From a bacterium (GTDB taxonomy: Bacteria; Bdellovibrionota_C; UBA2361; RFPC01): DNA of 64,000 nucleotides. This document shows positions 34,487 to 43,241 of the stretch, piece by piece. The notes beneath the pieces are model-generated. The model was not told the origin of the DNA and did no database searches. It saw nothing but the letters and a program-made list of their open reading frames with translations. The translations under genes were made by a program, and so were the position numbers. How positions within the stretch are numbered: position 1 is the first letter of the stretch; each line of letters starts with the position of its first letter. The DNA lies in assembly GCA_030431715.1 (NCBI GenBank), contig JAUIIO010000001.1, positions 1-64,000 on the forward strand, given 5' to 3'.

Positions 34487-36124
34487 ATGGAAGGCTTACC
34501 GCTCTTAAGTACTATTATCTTTTTACCGCTGCTCGGTGCAGTGATGCTTTATCTTTTGCCGGTTTGTAAACCTGCCTCTGATTCTGATGGCGAGGTGAGC
34601 CGCTACACAGCGCTTATCTTTAGCCTTATGACTTTTGTCTTAAGTGTTATCTTACTCGTTGCTTTCGTGCCTGAGCAGACTGATATGCAGTTTAGAGAGA
34701 GCGCTTCGTGGATTCCATCATTTGGAATACATTATCAGCTTGGAGTTGATGGCATTAGTATTTTGCTAGTGCTCCTTACAACCTTCCTTATGCCGATTAT
34801 TATTCTTGCTTCTCGTTCTGTAAAAGACGGTGTTCGAGCCTATCTCTTTCATATGCTTGCCCTAGAAACAGCGATGTTAGGGACACTTTTGGCAACAGAC
34901 GTATTCCTCTTCTATATCTTCTGGGAGCTTATGCTTGCGCCGATGTACTTTATTATCGGTATCTGGGGTGGAAAGCGCAGAATATATGCCACGCTTAAGT
35001 TTGTACTCTATACGGTGTTCGGTAGTCTTTTGATGCTGGTCGCTATCTTTTATTCAGTAAATGCCTATGCAGCATTACACGGCGAGTACACATTTGACCT
35101 TGCGAAGCTTCAGGAGGGCTTAGTACTTAGCCGCAATGTTCAGATCTGGCTCTTTGCAGCGTTTGCGCTTGCGTTTGGTATTAAAGTGCCACTTTTTCCA
35201 TTTCATACTTGGTTGCCAGACGCGCACGTTGAGGCTCCTACAGGTGGATCTGTGGTGCTTGCTGGAGTGCTCTTAAAGATGGGACTTTACGGGTTTATCC
35301 GTTTTGCCTATCCGCTCTTTCCGCTTGGGGCGCAGGTCTTTGGGCCATATCTTGCTCTGCTTGCAGTTATTGGAATTGTTTATGGAGCTCTTGTCGCATG
35401 GGCGCAGAGTGATATTAAAAAGCTTGTGGCGTACTCTTCGGTTTCTCACCTCGGATACTGTGTCCTTGGCTTTGTGGCGTTTAATGTTGCTTCAACGACT
35501 GGTTCTCTCTATCAAATGCTTAATCACGGAATTTCAACGGGAGCTCTCTTTTTACTCGTTGGCGTTCTTTATGACAGAAAGCATACACGACTCATAGCCG
35601 ATTATGGTGGGCTTGCCGCGAAGGTCCCAGTATTTGCGTTCCTCTTCCTTGTCTTTACCCTGAGCTCAATTGCGCTTCCTCTTACAAATGGGTTTATCGG
35701 GGAATTTTTGATTCTTTCTGGAAGTTTTCAGACCTTTCCCATTTTGACAGCTGTTGCAGTAATAGGGGTCATTCTTGGAGCAATCTATATGCTTGGTCTC
35801 TACATGAAGACCATGTACGGAGAGCTTGATGAGAGTAAGAATGGGGATCTGACAGATGTAAATTCTAGAGAGCTCCTTGTCTTTACTCCTCTTTTTGCCC
35901 TTGTCTTTGTAATGGGAATAATGCCCGGACCATTTCTTCGAGTTATGACCCCAACCGTTGAGAGCTACGTTCAAAACGTGCAGGCGAAGATGGTAACAGT
36001 TGCTCAGGAAGAGCTTGATTATGATTTTAATCCTGCAGAATTTTCTCCAGATACTGTTTTAAGTAAGAGGCGTGGGGAGGCTTCTCCATTAGCGCAGGTT
36101 CGTTTTGAGGGAGGATTGCAGTAA
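34487..36124 (+). CDS. nuoM: NADH-quinone oxidoreductase subunit M
   Basis: A 545-residue antiporter-like subunit with about 14 helices. FYIFWELMLAPMYFIIGIWGG (channel Glu), KVPLFPFHTWLPDAHVEAPTGGSVVLAGVLLKMGLYGFIRF and AWAQSDIKKLVAYSSVSHLGYCVLGF are diagnostic. The ATG at 34487 has AAGGAAG about 9 bases upstream; a TTG at 34478 directly abuts that site, so it is unlikely to be used. The stop overlaps nuoN by one base. Confidence 0.96.
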   Translation: MEGLPLLSTIIFLPLLGAVMLYLLPVCKPASDSDGEVSRYTALIFSLMTFVLSVILLVAFVPEQTDMQFRESASWIPSFGIHYQLGVDGISILLVLLTTFLMPIIILASRSVKDGVRAYLFHMLALETAMLGTLLATDVFLFYIFWELMLAPMYFIIGIWGGKRRIYATLKFVLYTVFGSLLMLVAIFYSVNAYAALHGEYTFDLAKLQEGLVLSRNVQIWLFAAFALAFGIKVPLFPFHTWLPDAHVEAPTGGSVVLAGVLLKMGLYGFIRFAYPLFPLGAQVFGPYLALLAVIGIVYGALVAWAQSDIKKLVAYSSVSHLGYCVLGFVAFNVASTTGSLYQMLNHGISTGALFLLVGVLYDRKHTRLIADYGGLAAKVPVFAFLFLVFTLSSIALPLTNGFIGEFLILSGSFQTFPILTAVAVIGVILGAIYMLGLYMKTMYGELDESKNGDLTDVNSRELLVFTPLFALVFVMGIMPGPFLRVMTPTVESYVQNVQAKMVTVAQEELDYDFNPAEFSPDTVLSKRRGEASPLAQVRFEGGLQ

Positions 36125-37608
36125 TGGCGAATGTTTCAATGGTTGATGTCCTCTTTGCTTTACCAATACTTGTTCCTTCACTCGGAGCACTTCTTGTGCT
36201 CTTACTCGATGTATTTTTAGAAGAGAACTGGCCGCGTGGTATATTTACAGGTGTTGTGCTTGTTGGAACACTTGGCGCTATCAAGTATGTCAGTGATGCC
36301 TCCGGTGTGGAGACGACACTCTTTAGTGGAGTGCTCTATCATGATCCTTTCTCTGTGTATTTCTTTTTGATTATCACTGTTACAGCGGCGCTTACTCTCC
36401 TAATGAGTGAGGGAAGGCTTCGTCAGGAGGGAATTGAGAATCCCGGGGAGTTCTATGCTCTATACCTTATGGCAACTGCTGGAGCGATGATCTTTGTGGC
36501 TGCCGCTGAGCTTATCACACTCTTTTTAGGGCTTGAGATTATGTCTATGGCTCTTTACTGCCTGTGTGGTTCAGCTGTGCGACTTTCGCGTTCCTCAGAA
36601 TCAGCACTCAAGTATTTTTTCCTTGGGTCCTTTTCGTCCGCGTTTCTCCTCTTTGGTATAGCGCTTCTTTATGGCCTTACGGGGAGTACTCAGCTAGAAG
36701 TTATCTCTGAAAATCTTGTTGGTTCGAACTCGTTTGTCGTAGCCATAGCTATGGGATTTCTCCTCTTTGGCTTTATCTTTAAAATTGGTGCTGTGCCATT
36801 TCATTTCTGGGCTCCAGATGTGTATCAGGGAGCCCCAACACCAGTTACGGCCTTTATGGCTTGTACCATCAAGGCTTCAGCGTTGGGTGCAGCGTTGCGC
36901 GTGCTATGGATGCTGTTTGTAGAGAATTATGAGTACTATCAGATCTGGTCTGATGCTGTCTGGATGATTGCTATTCTCACGATGATTATTGGAAATGTTG
37001 TTGCTCTTAGACAACGAAGTCTTAAGAGGATGCTTGCATATTCAAGTGTTGGACACGCAGGTTATATGCTTGTGGCATTTCTCGCGCCGATGGAGTGGGG
37101 AGGCGGAGCCGCTCTTCTCTATTACATTGCCGGGTACGGCGTGATGACTATTGGAGCGTTTGGTGTTGTGTTGGCGGTAACCGCTGCAGGAGCGCAGGAG
37201 AGAGATGGTGATGACATCACTACCTTTAATGGCCTTGGCAACAGTAGCCCTGTGCTTGCTGCTCTTATGACTCTCTTCTTACTCTCTTTAGCAGGTCTTC
37301 CTCCCGGGATGGCAGGGTTTGTCGGGAAATTCTATGTCTTTAGTGCTGCTGTTAGTGGTGGCTATACCGGGCTGGTTATCGTTGGTGTCCTGTGTTCAGC
37401 AGTGTCCTGCTACTACTATCTCCGGGTAGTAGTTGCTATGTACTTTATTCCGGCAGAAGCAGGTGCGGGGGATGCCTCTGTTGCTCCTACTGTCGGTTTG
37501 TCTATGGGAAGCGCTCTGGGGCTTTGTGCTGGGGCTGTGCTTTTACTGGGACTTTTCCCGTCTTTTGTATATGATAGTGCAAAGCTTATAGTCTCAGGTC
37601 TTTACTGA
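36124..37608 (+). CDS. nuoN: NADH-quinone oxidoreductase subunit N
   Basis: A 494-residue antiporter-like subunit, last of the complex I genes here. Signatures: AAELITLFLGLEIMSMALYCLCG (channel Glu), SALKYFFLGSFSSAFLLFGIALLYG, KIGAVPFHFWAPDVYQGAPTPVTAFMA and LRQRSLKRMLAYSSVGHAGYMLVAF. A typical NuoN C-terminus with LPPGMAGFVGKFYVF follows. Only 19 bases separate it from the aminotransferase gene, so transcription probably continues into the dap genes. Confidence 0.96.
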   Translation: MANVSMVDVLFALPILVPSLGALLVLLLDVFLEENWPRGIFTGVVLVGTLGAIKYVSDASGVETTLFSGVLYHDPFSVYFFLIITVTAALTLLMSEGRLRQEGIENPGEFYALYLMATAGAMIFVAAAELITLFLGLEIMSMALYCLCGSAVRLSRSSESALKYFFLGSFSSAFLLFGIALLYGLTGSTQLEVISENLVGSNSFVVAIAMGFLLFGFIFKIGAVPFHFWAPDVYQGAPTPVTAFMACTIKASALGAALRVLWMLFVENYEYYQIWSDAVWMIAILTMIIGNVVALRQRSLKRMLAYSSVGHAGYMLVAFLAPMEWGGGAALLYYIAGYGVMTIGAFGVVLAVTAAGAQERDGDDITTFNGLGNSSPVLAALMTLFLLSLAGLPPGMAGFVGKFYVFSAAVSGGYTGLVIVGVLCSAVSCYYYLRVVVAMYFIPAEAGAGDASVAPTVGLSMGSALGLCAGAVLLLGLFPSFVYDSAKLIVSGLY

Positions 37609-37627
37609 GTAAAACTCTGCTAAACTC

Positions 37628-38779
37628 ATGCACTATAACAACTACCTCGTTAACGAGAAGGCGTATGCACTGGCCACAATTAAGGATAAGCTCCAAGAGC
37701 TAAAGGCTGCCGGACGTCCTATTATCGATATGACGTTGGGCGACCCGCTAGATGATACCTGTCCTGCCGCACGTAGTGGGATTATCTCGTATGTGAAGGA
37801 ACATACCTTTTCTTCGTATCCTAGAACACAAGGAAGTGATTCCTATCTGAGCGCTGTTTCCTCTCGGCTTAAGGTTGACTACGGAAAAGACTTTTTACCG
37901 CTAAAACATATTCTTTCGTGTCTCGGGACGAAGGAAGCAATCTGTATGTTACCGCTTGTTTATGACTGGAGTCAGGGCGGAGAGATCTTCTTTTCGGCAC
38001 TGTCGTACCCGGTTTACAAGAGCTCAGCACAGCTGCTTGGCGTACCATTTCAGGAGCTGGCCGTGTCAGCAGATACAAACTTTTTCCCAGATCTGAGCGC
38101 CATCTCTGAGGAGCAATGGAAATCATGTGCGATCTTCTGGTTAAATTCCCCACATAATCCTACCGGCTCTATCGCCAGTAGAGAGTATTGTTTAGAGCTC
38201 CTTGAGCTAGCTAAGAAACATGATTTTTTAATTGCCTCTGATGAAGCCTATAATGAGCTCTATTACGGCGAGCAGCCTTTCTCGTTTCTTGAAACTGATG
38301 ATGAACACTGGCTTGTGTTTCGAACACTTTCTAAGAGAAACAATATGACAGGCTACCGGGCTGGCGCCATGATCACGCTCAATGAGGAGTTGTGTGCTAT
38401 GCTCCTTAAATTACGAATGCCTTTAGGGACAGGGATTCCTGAGCCTATCGCAGCTGCAGGTGAAGCGGCATGGCTTGATGAATCACATCTTAATGAGAAC
38501 CGGGAAAATGCACGTAAAAAACGTGACGTTCTTCTGGAAGCTTTGAAAAGTTCAGGATTTGAAATTCATGATAGTTCTGCCGGATTCTATTTCTGGATAT
38601 CACACCCTGAGCTTTCTTCATCAGAGCAGCTTTGGGATCATTTCGTTACGCAAGACTTGGTACTTACTCCGGGAACGGCCTTTGGTCCGGCCGGGGAAGG
38701 GTATATTCGTATGACGTTTGCCTGTACGCTTAGCCAGTGTGATGAAGCTGCAGGGCGTATTAAGAAGTTAAAACTCTAA
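37628..38779 (+). CDS. PLP aminotransferase, probable succinyl-diaminopimelate transaminase
   Basis: A 383-residue fold-type I aminotransferase. Motifs: IDMTLGDPLDD near residues 34-44, YPRTQGSDSYLSAVSSRL near 62-79, WLNSPHNPTGSI near 177-188, ASDEAYNELYYG near 208-219, and FRTLSKRNNMTGYRAGAMI near 236-254 with the PLP lysine in SLSK-like TLSK. The pattern LSKR-[SN]-NMTGYRAG resembles the DapC type, and dapE and dapD follow, so it most likely converts N-succinyl-2-amino-6-ketopimelate to N-succinyl-diaminopimelate. Substrate assignment rests on the neighbours. Confidence 0.82.
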   Translation: MHYNNYLVNEKAYALATIKDKLQELKAAGRPIIDMTLGDPLDDTCPAARSGIISYVKEHTFSSYPRTQGSDSYLSAVSSRLKVDYGKDFLPLKHILSCLGTKEAICMLPLVYDWSQGGEIFFSALSYPVYKSSAQLLGVPFQELAVSADTNFFPDLSAISEEQWKSCAIFWLNSPHNPTGSIASREYCLELLELAKKHDFLIASDEAYNELYYGEQPFSFLETDDEHWLVFRTLSKRNNMTGYRAGAMITLNEELCAMLLKLRMPLGTGIPEPIAAAGEAAWLDESHLNENRENARKKRDVLLEALKSSGFEIHDSSAGFYFWISHPELSSSEQLWDHFVTQDLVLTPGTAFGPAGEGYIRMTFACTLSQCDEAAGRIKKLKL

Positions 38780-38784
38780 TTGTT

Positions 38785-39888
38785 ATGAATACTCCAAATA
38801 GAGAATCACTTAAAGAGTTGCTACTGCAGATTCTCTCGATCTCATCGCCAACATACCATGAACAACAGATGAACAGTTTTCTTACCTCATGGCTTACTGA
38901 GCGAGTAGGGGAAGTAAATCTTCTGAAATGTGACGATTCATTTATAGTGCAGTTACCAGAGGATCCGAATAGGGCCAATAAGCCACATATCTGTCTTGTT
39001 GGTCATACCGATACCGTTCCAGAGTACTTTGATCCGTATGAGAAGGAAGGAAGACTTTACGGCTCTGGTGCTTCTGATATGAAAGGAGCATTGCCAGTGT
39101 TCCTTAAGGTTTTTGAGGAGTACTCGCAAAATCCTAACGCATGTCCTTATGAGCTCTCTTTAATTTTTTACGCCTGTGAAGAGGGCACGCCACTGCATGA
39201 AAACGGCATGAAGCATCTTCGTGATGGGCAAAAAGAATTCTTGAGTTCAGTAGATCTAGCGATCATAGGAGAACCTACGGATAGAACCATTCAGATCGGT
39301 TGTGTTGGATCAATACATGCTACGGTGCGTATACCCGGTCGAGAGGCTCACTCAGCGAGACCGTGGAACGGAGAAAACGCATTATACAACGCTTTGCCGT
39401 TTGTCACTTATTTCAGTAATCTTCAGCGTGTTCCGTGTGAGGTGGGTGGAGTTACTTTTTATGACGTGCTTTCTATTACTGAAAATTGTGGAGTAACGCC
39501 GGGGAAAACCACTATACCGGGCGAGTGGCAGTGTAATGTCAATTATAGATTTTCTCCGGATAAAACGTTAGACGAAGCTCTTTCTCTACTTGATACCCAC
39601 CTTCTGGCCGCTGGGGCAGAAAAAACATGGTATGAAATATCGAGCGCGGTGTATGCCGGTAAGATAGTTGAAGGAGAGCTCCTTACAAAAGTAATTGATG
39701 ATCTGGGTCTTCCTCTTCAGGCTAAGCAAGCATGGACGGATGTGGCCCAGTTTGGAGAAGAGGGAATTGCAGCTTTTAACTATGGGCCTGGTCTCACATC
39801 ACAAGCGCATAAAAAAGACGAGTTCCTTGAACTTAATGACCTCTATGACTATTATGAGCGACTAAATGCGTTACTCTTTAGAGGATAG
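38785..39888 (+). CDS. dapE: Succinyl-diaminopimelate desuccinylase
   Basis: A 367-residue M20-family metallopeptidase. Zinc ligands and catalytic residues are in VGHTDTVPEYFDPYEKEGRLYGSGASDMKGALP (His, then bridging Asp), FYACEEGTP (general base and ligand Glu), IGEPTDRTIQIGCVGSIHATVRIPGREAHSARP, and the C-terminal QAHKKDEFLE His. It removes succinate to give LL-diaminopimelate for lysine and cell-wall synthesis. Its stop overlaps dapD by one base, which supports the pathway assignment. Confidence 0.9.
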   Translation: MNTPNRESLKELLLQILSISSPTYHEQQMNSFLTSWLTERVGEVNLLKCDDSFIVQLPEDPNRANKPHICLVGHTDTVPEYFDPYEKEGRLYGSGASDMKGALPVFLKVFEEYSQNPNACPYELSLIFYACEEGTPLHENGMKHLRDGQKEFLSSVDLAIIGEPTDRTIQIGCVGSIHATVRIPGREAHSARPWNGENALYNALPFVTYFSNLQRVPCEVGGVTFYDVLSITENCGVTPGKTTIPGEWQCNVNYRFSPDKTLDEALSLLDTHLLAAGAEKTWYEISSAVYAGKIVEGELLTKVIDDLGLPLQAKQAWTDVAQFGEEGIAAFNYGPGLTSQAHKKDEFLELNDLYDYYERLNALLFRG

Positions 39889-41063
39889 TGATGACTGGCA
39901 TAGCAAGTAAAGAAGATTTCAAGAGTTTTGTTGAGAAGGTAAAGTCTGATGTTACCTATGTTGATCCGGTAGCATTTGCTGTAGGTGTACGCAGGACTCG
40001 TGGTGATAAAACACTTGATGTCCTGTACCCGGTCGTTAATTTTCGTGAAAACTCTGGAGCTGCGGCAGTCCTTTTTTCTGCAAGTGGCATGAAAGAGTGT
40101 GTGAATGGCTCTGCTATACTATCAAAGGAAGAGCTTCAGTCTGTTTCCGAGTATTTTGCCCCATATCACGAGGAACGAGAGGAGCATCCAAATGTTTCTG
40201 CTCTTTTTCAGCTTTTACAGGTAGAGCAAGATTCTAATACTTATGCGAAAACAGATTTTGTAATCTCTTTCTTATGGGATGAGATGTCGGCTGTTGAATC
40301 AACTGAAGAGGCATACTTAAAACTTCAACTCATATCGCAAAGAAAGGTAATCCCACACACTGTGAGTCTTGATGGAATATTTGCAAAGCTTCCAAATATT
40401 GCTTGGACAAATTATGGCCCGATGTTACCTGAGGATGTGGATCGGGAGAGAGTGCGCCTCTTTGGTAAAAGTGTACCACTTACGGTAAGTCACGTTGATA
40501 AATTCCCATATCTTTTGAATTACCACATTCCATCAGGTGTTCGTGTCGCAGCAGGTCACAAGGTTCGATTAGGAGCGCATCTCGCTGAAGGTACTACGGT
40601 GATGCAGGCGGGATTTGTGAACTTTAATGCCGGAACTCTTGGCAACGCAATGATTGAAGGACGCGTTTCTGCTGGTGTTGTTGTTGGGAAAGATTCTGAT
40701 ATCGGAGGCGGAGCCTCAATTATGGGCACGCTTTCTGGAGGAAACGATAAAGTACTTGCCGTTGGTGAAAGGTGCTTGCTCTCAGCTAATGCCGGTACTG
40801 GAATCTCCTTGGGGGATGGATCAACTATTGCTGCAGGTCTCTATGTGACAGCCGGGACGAAGGTGAGCTTGTATGATCTTGAGAATCGACCAGTGAGCCT
40901 GACAGGTGATCCCGTAGAAGAGGGCGAAAATATCGTTAAAGCTTTAGAACTCTCTGAGAAGCCCGATCTGCTCTTTTATCATGATTCTGTAAGCGGAAAA
41001 GTAATCTGTAAACCGAACAAGAAGAGTATTACACTTAATGAAGCTCTTCATGCGCATAATTAG
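39888..41063 (+). CDS. dapD: Tetrahydrodipicolinate N-succinyltransferase, long type
   Basis: A 391-residue left-handed beta-helix acyltransferase that succinylates tetrahydrodipicolinate with succinyl-CoA. The hexapeptide-repeat part (residues about 205-320) reads VRVAAGHKVRLGAHLAEGTTVMQAGFVNFNAGTLGNAMIEGRVSAGVVVGKDSDIGGGASIMGTLSGG, then VGERCLLSANAGTGISLGDGSTIAAGLYVTAGTKV. This matches the longer class known from actinobacteria rather than the E. coli form. N-terminal domain about 1-200. The gene order dapC-like, dapE, dapD makes a compact succinylase-branch operon. Confidence 0.9.
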   Translation: MMTGIASKEDFKSFVEKVKSDVTYVDPVAFAVGVRRTRGDKTLDVLYPVVNFRENSGAAAVLFSASGMKECVNGSAILSKEELQSVSEYFAPYHEEREEHPNVSALFQLLQVEQDSNTYAKTDFVISFLWDEMSAVESTEEAYLKLQLISQRKVIPHTVSLDGIFAKLPNIAWTNYGPMLPEDVDRERVRLFGKSVPLTVSHVDKFPYLLNYHIPSGVRVAAGHKVRLGAHLAEGTTVMQAGFVNFNAGTLGNAMIEGRVSAGVVVGKDSDIGGGASIMGTLSGGNDKVLAVGERCLLSANAGTGISLGDGSTIAAGLYVTAGTKVSLYDLENRPVSLTGDPVEEGENIVKALELSEKPDLLFYHDSVSGKVICKPNKKSITLNEALHAHN

Positions 41064-41112
41064 TTAATTTAAGAAGTATTAACCGCAGAAGCCGCAGAAG
41101 AGATAGCACCAG

Positions 41113-42783
41113 TTACTGATTCCCGAGAACTCCAACAATTTTCGTGGTGAGTCGTGTGGCTTTTCGTTTTTGCTTTCGTAGTTTTTTTCTTATTGCTTTG
41201 GTATCGCTTGATTTATAGTACATCTTGTTATTGAGTCGTACGATCCGTACCGTAACTCGACGGGTTTGTTTCATCTGTCGGCGCGTACTTCTGCTAAATT
41301 CACTAAAGCTCTCTCTGAGGGCTGTTTTTATCGCTTCCTGAAAGTCTCTTAAGGAGTCAATGACATTTTGATTCTCTTCTCCCTCGAATCGAATTGCTAT
41401 TTGTCTTATAACTTCATTGAGTCGCTCCATAAAATCTGAAACTTCTTTTGGAGTTGTCGGTGGTGGAGGGGCTGGTACCGGGGTTGGCGTTGGAGTAGCT
41501 GTTGGTATCGGTGTTGGCGTAGGAGTTGGTGTGGCCGTTGGAGTAGGGCTTGGTTCTGGAGTTGGCGTTGGTGTGGGCGTAGCTGTTGGTTCTGGCGTAG
41601 GTGTGGGTGTTGGCGTAGCCGTTGGAGATGCAGAAGGTGTTGGAGTAGCTGTAGCGGCTACATCATCCATAGCAGCTTCAAGATCGATCTGCTTAAAGCT
41701 CAGAGAAGTATTTGTTACATTATCGTCTTCATCGTCTCCGTCTATCACGGTTGTGCCGTTGTCTGTAAAGAACTGAAGTATTCGAGATTGATTAGCAAGA
41801 TCGTCACGCCCTCTATCTACGAGTGCTTGGTGCACCATCACAGCGGCCCCAGCCACAACAGGAGCTGCCATTGATGTACCTCCAAGCGTACCATAGCTAT
41901 TTCCAGGATATGCGGCAGTGAGTAAAGCTCCGGGTGCAAAAATACTGGTACTGGAGTGTCTCTGGCTAAAGCTCGTGATTCTGCTGGCATCTGTAGTCGT
42001 ATCCGTTGCTCCGTCTCCCCAGCTTACTCCACCAACATTTGCATCCCAAGTCGCTCCCACGGAAACGACGCTGCTACTAATAGCTGGATAGCCCATCCCC
42101 TGTTGGCTTGAATAAGAAAAGAATGAGTTCCCTGATGAGATAGCGATAAAGACCCCCTCTGAGGTTAGAGTGGTAAATTCATCTTCTAATTGATTTGAGG
42201 GCAAGCTTGTATAGTTTCCTGAGCCCATTGAGAGATTTATAGAAACAATATTGTAAGTCTCTCTATTGGCAATGACCCACTGAAAAGCTGACTCAATATC
42301 ATTGAAATTCCCTTGTCCTGAAGAATTTGCAACCTTTAAAGCAATTATATTGGCATCTGGCACAATCCCCTTGTAGGTACTATTATTCCCAGCTGCAATT
42401 CCGGCAACGTGTGTTCCGTGACCATTATCGTCCATCGGATCGCCGTCATCATTTACAAAGTCATACCCGGCGACAACTCGGTATCCTTGACCAAATCCAC
42501 CTCCGAGAGCAGGGTGTGTATAGTCAACGCCAGAATCTATGATAGCGATAGAGTAACCGCTTCCAGTGTATCCATATTTTGTGCGAGCAGCTTCCGCGTT
42601 TATTATGTTATTGGTCTGGATAAGCTGGATACTGGCGAAATCGGGATCGGCCATATACTCCGGGGTGAGTACTCCAGTAATAGGAATGTTCGTCGGCACG
42701 GAAGGCTCTTCTGCTAGGAGAGAGAGACCCGGCATACAGAATAGGCATAACAAGATGAGAATGGAAGACCGTATACTTTGCAC
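41113..42783 (-). CDS. Secreted subtilisin-like serine protease with Pro-Thr linker
   Basis: A 556-residue S8 peptidase starting with GTG. Signal peptide at residues 1-24. Catalytic triad: Asp 83 (IIDSGVD), His 122 (GHGTHVAG), Ser 304 (GGTSMAAP), with oxyanion Asn 219. The propeptide between signal and catalytic domain is very short (about 40 residues). Residues about 377-443 are a Thr-Pro repeat linker, followed by a basic helical C-terminal domain (about 445-556) ending in many Lys and Arg, possibly for binding to polymer or cell surface. Together with the adjacent M4 proteases it forms a secreted proteolysis group. Confidence 0.9.
   Translation of the reverse strand: MQSIRSSILILLCLFCMPGLSLLAEEPSVPTNIPITGVLTPEYMADPDFASIQLIQTNNIINAEAARTKYGYTGSGYSIAIIDSGVDYTHPALGGGFGQGYRVVAGYDFVNDDGDPMDDNGHGTHVAGIAAGNNSTYKGIVPDANIIALKVANSSGQGNFNDIESAFQWVIANRETYNIVSINLSMGSGNYTSLPSNQLEDEFTTLTSEGVFIAISSGNSFFSYSSQQGMGYPAISSSVVSVGATWDANVGGVSWGDGATDTTTDASRITSFSQRHSSTSIFAPGALLTAAYPGNSYGTLGGTSMAAPVVAGAAVMVHQALVDRGRDDLANQSRILQFFTDNGTTVIDGDDEDDNVTNTSLSFKQIDLEAAMDDVAATATPTPSASPTATPTPTPTPEPTATPTPTPTPEPSPTPTATPTPTPTPIPTATPTPTPVPAPPPPTTPKEVSDFMERLNEVIRQIAIRFEGEENQNVIDSLRDFQEAIKTALRESFSEFSRSTRRQMKQTRRVTVRIVRLNNKMYYKSSDTKAIRKKLRKQKRKATRLTTKIVGVLGNQ
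41455..41655 (-). repeat. Low-complexity Thr-Pro-coding repeat
   Basis: About 200 bases of 6- and 12-base degenerate repeats encode alternating TP/TATP/PEP units in the protease linker. Repeat-number variation between strains is expected from such sequence. On the plus strand it produces a spurious GVGVGVAVG frame. Confidence 0.8.
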
Positions 42784-43064
42784 AAAAGAAGGTATCGTCT
42801 CCGTATCTACGAATAATGAGCATCTGGCGCTCTAATTCTAAGCTTGTCTGAGAAGATGTGAGCTTTTACAGGTATGTTTCTACGAAAAATTCCTATTTTA
42901 GTAATTAACAGGATTTATCTGACGCATATTCCATCTTAATGAAGATAAGTAGGGTGAGAGAGGTGTCATGTCCTTTGGACAGAGCAACGTAGAGGTCGCA
43001 GACTACATACGCTCTGGCAGTCGTTTTTACAATAGAAGTACGTAAAGACAAGTTAAGGACTAGT
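42784..43064. other. Intergenic region between divergent protease genes
   Basis: These 281 bases separate the subtilase (minus) from the M4 protease transcript (plus). No long gene is visible. AAGGA at 43055-43059 is the ribosome-binding site of the small frame that follows. No clear promoter was identified, though both sets of protease genes must start here. Confidence 0.4.
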
Positions 43065-43241
43065 ATGCGATTTTTTATATTTCAATCAATGCACAGCCGC
43101 ACGACGTTGTTATCTGCACTGTGCTTCCATGCATCAGAGCCGTACGAAGCCGTTCGTATAGGATTCATCTATCATAAACAAAATACAGAGGCCTTTGCTC
43201 TCAGCAAGACATGCCGAACTCATCAGGGAGTAGAAAAATGA
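43065..43241 (+). CDS. Possible 58-residue leader protein before M4 protease
   Basis: ATG five bases after AAGGA opens a 58-codon frame (begins MRFFIFQSMHSRTTLLSALC, ends TCRTHQGVEK) whose TGA overlaps the ATG of the following M4 protease (ATGA). The layout suggests translational coupling or a leader peptide, but the composition is not distinctive and a chance frame is possible. Confidence 0.3.
   Translation: MRFFIFQSMHSRTTLLSALCFHASEPYEAVRIGFIYHKQNTEAFALSKTCRTHQGVEK

Noticed and set aside
41082..41102. CGCAGAAG-CCGCAGAAG repeat as a third copy of the palindromic element
   Set aside because: Resemblance to the arms at 59154 and 63841 is weak and there is no pairing partner.
41417..41776. 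Plus-strand frame rich in GVGVGVAVG opposite the subtilase
   Set aside because: It is the antisense reading of the Thr-Pro linker repeat in a well-supported S8 protease; low complexity with no independent support.
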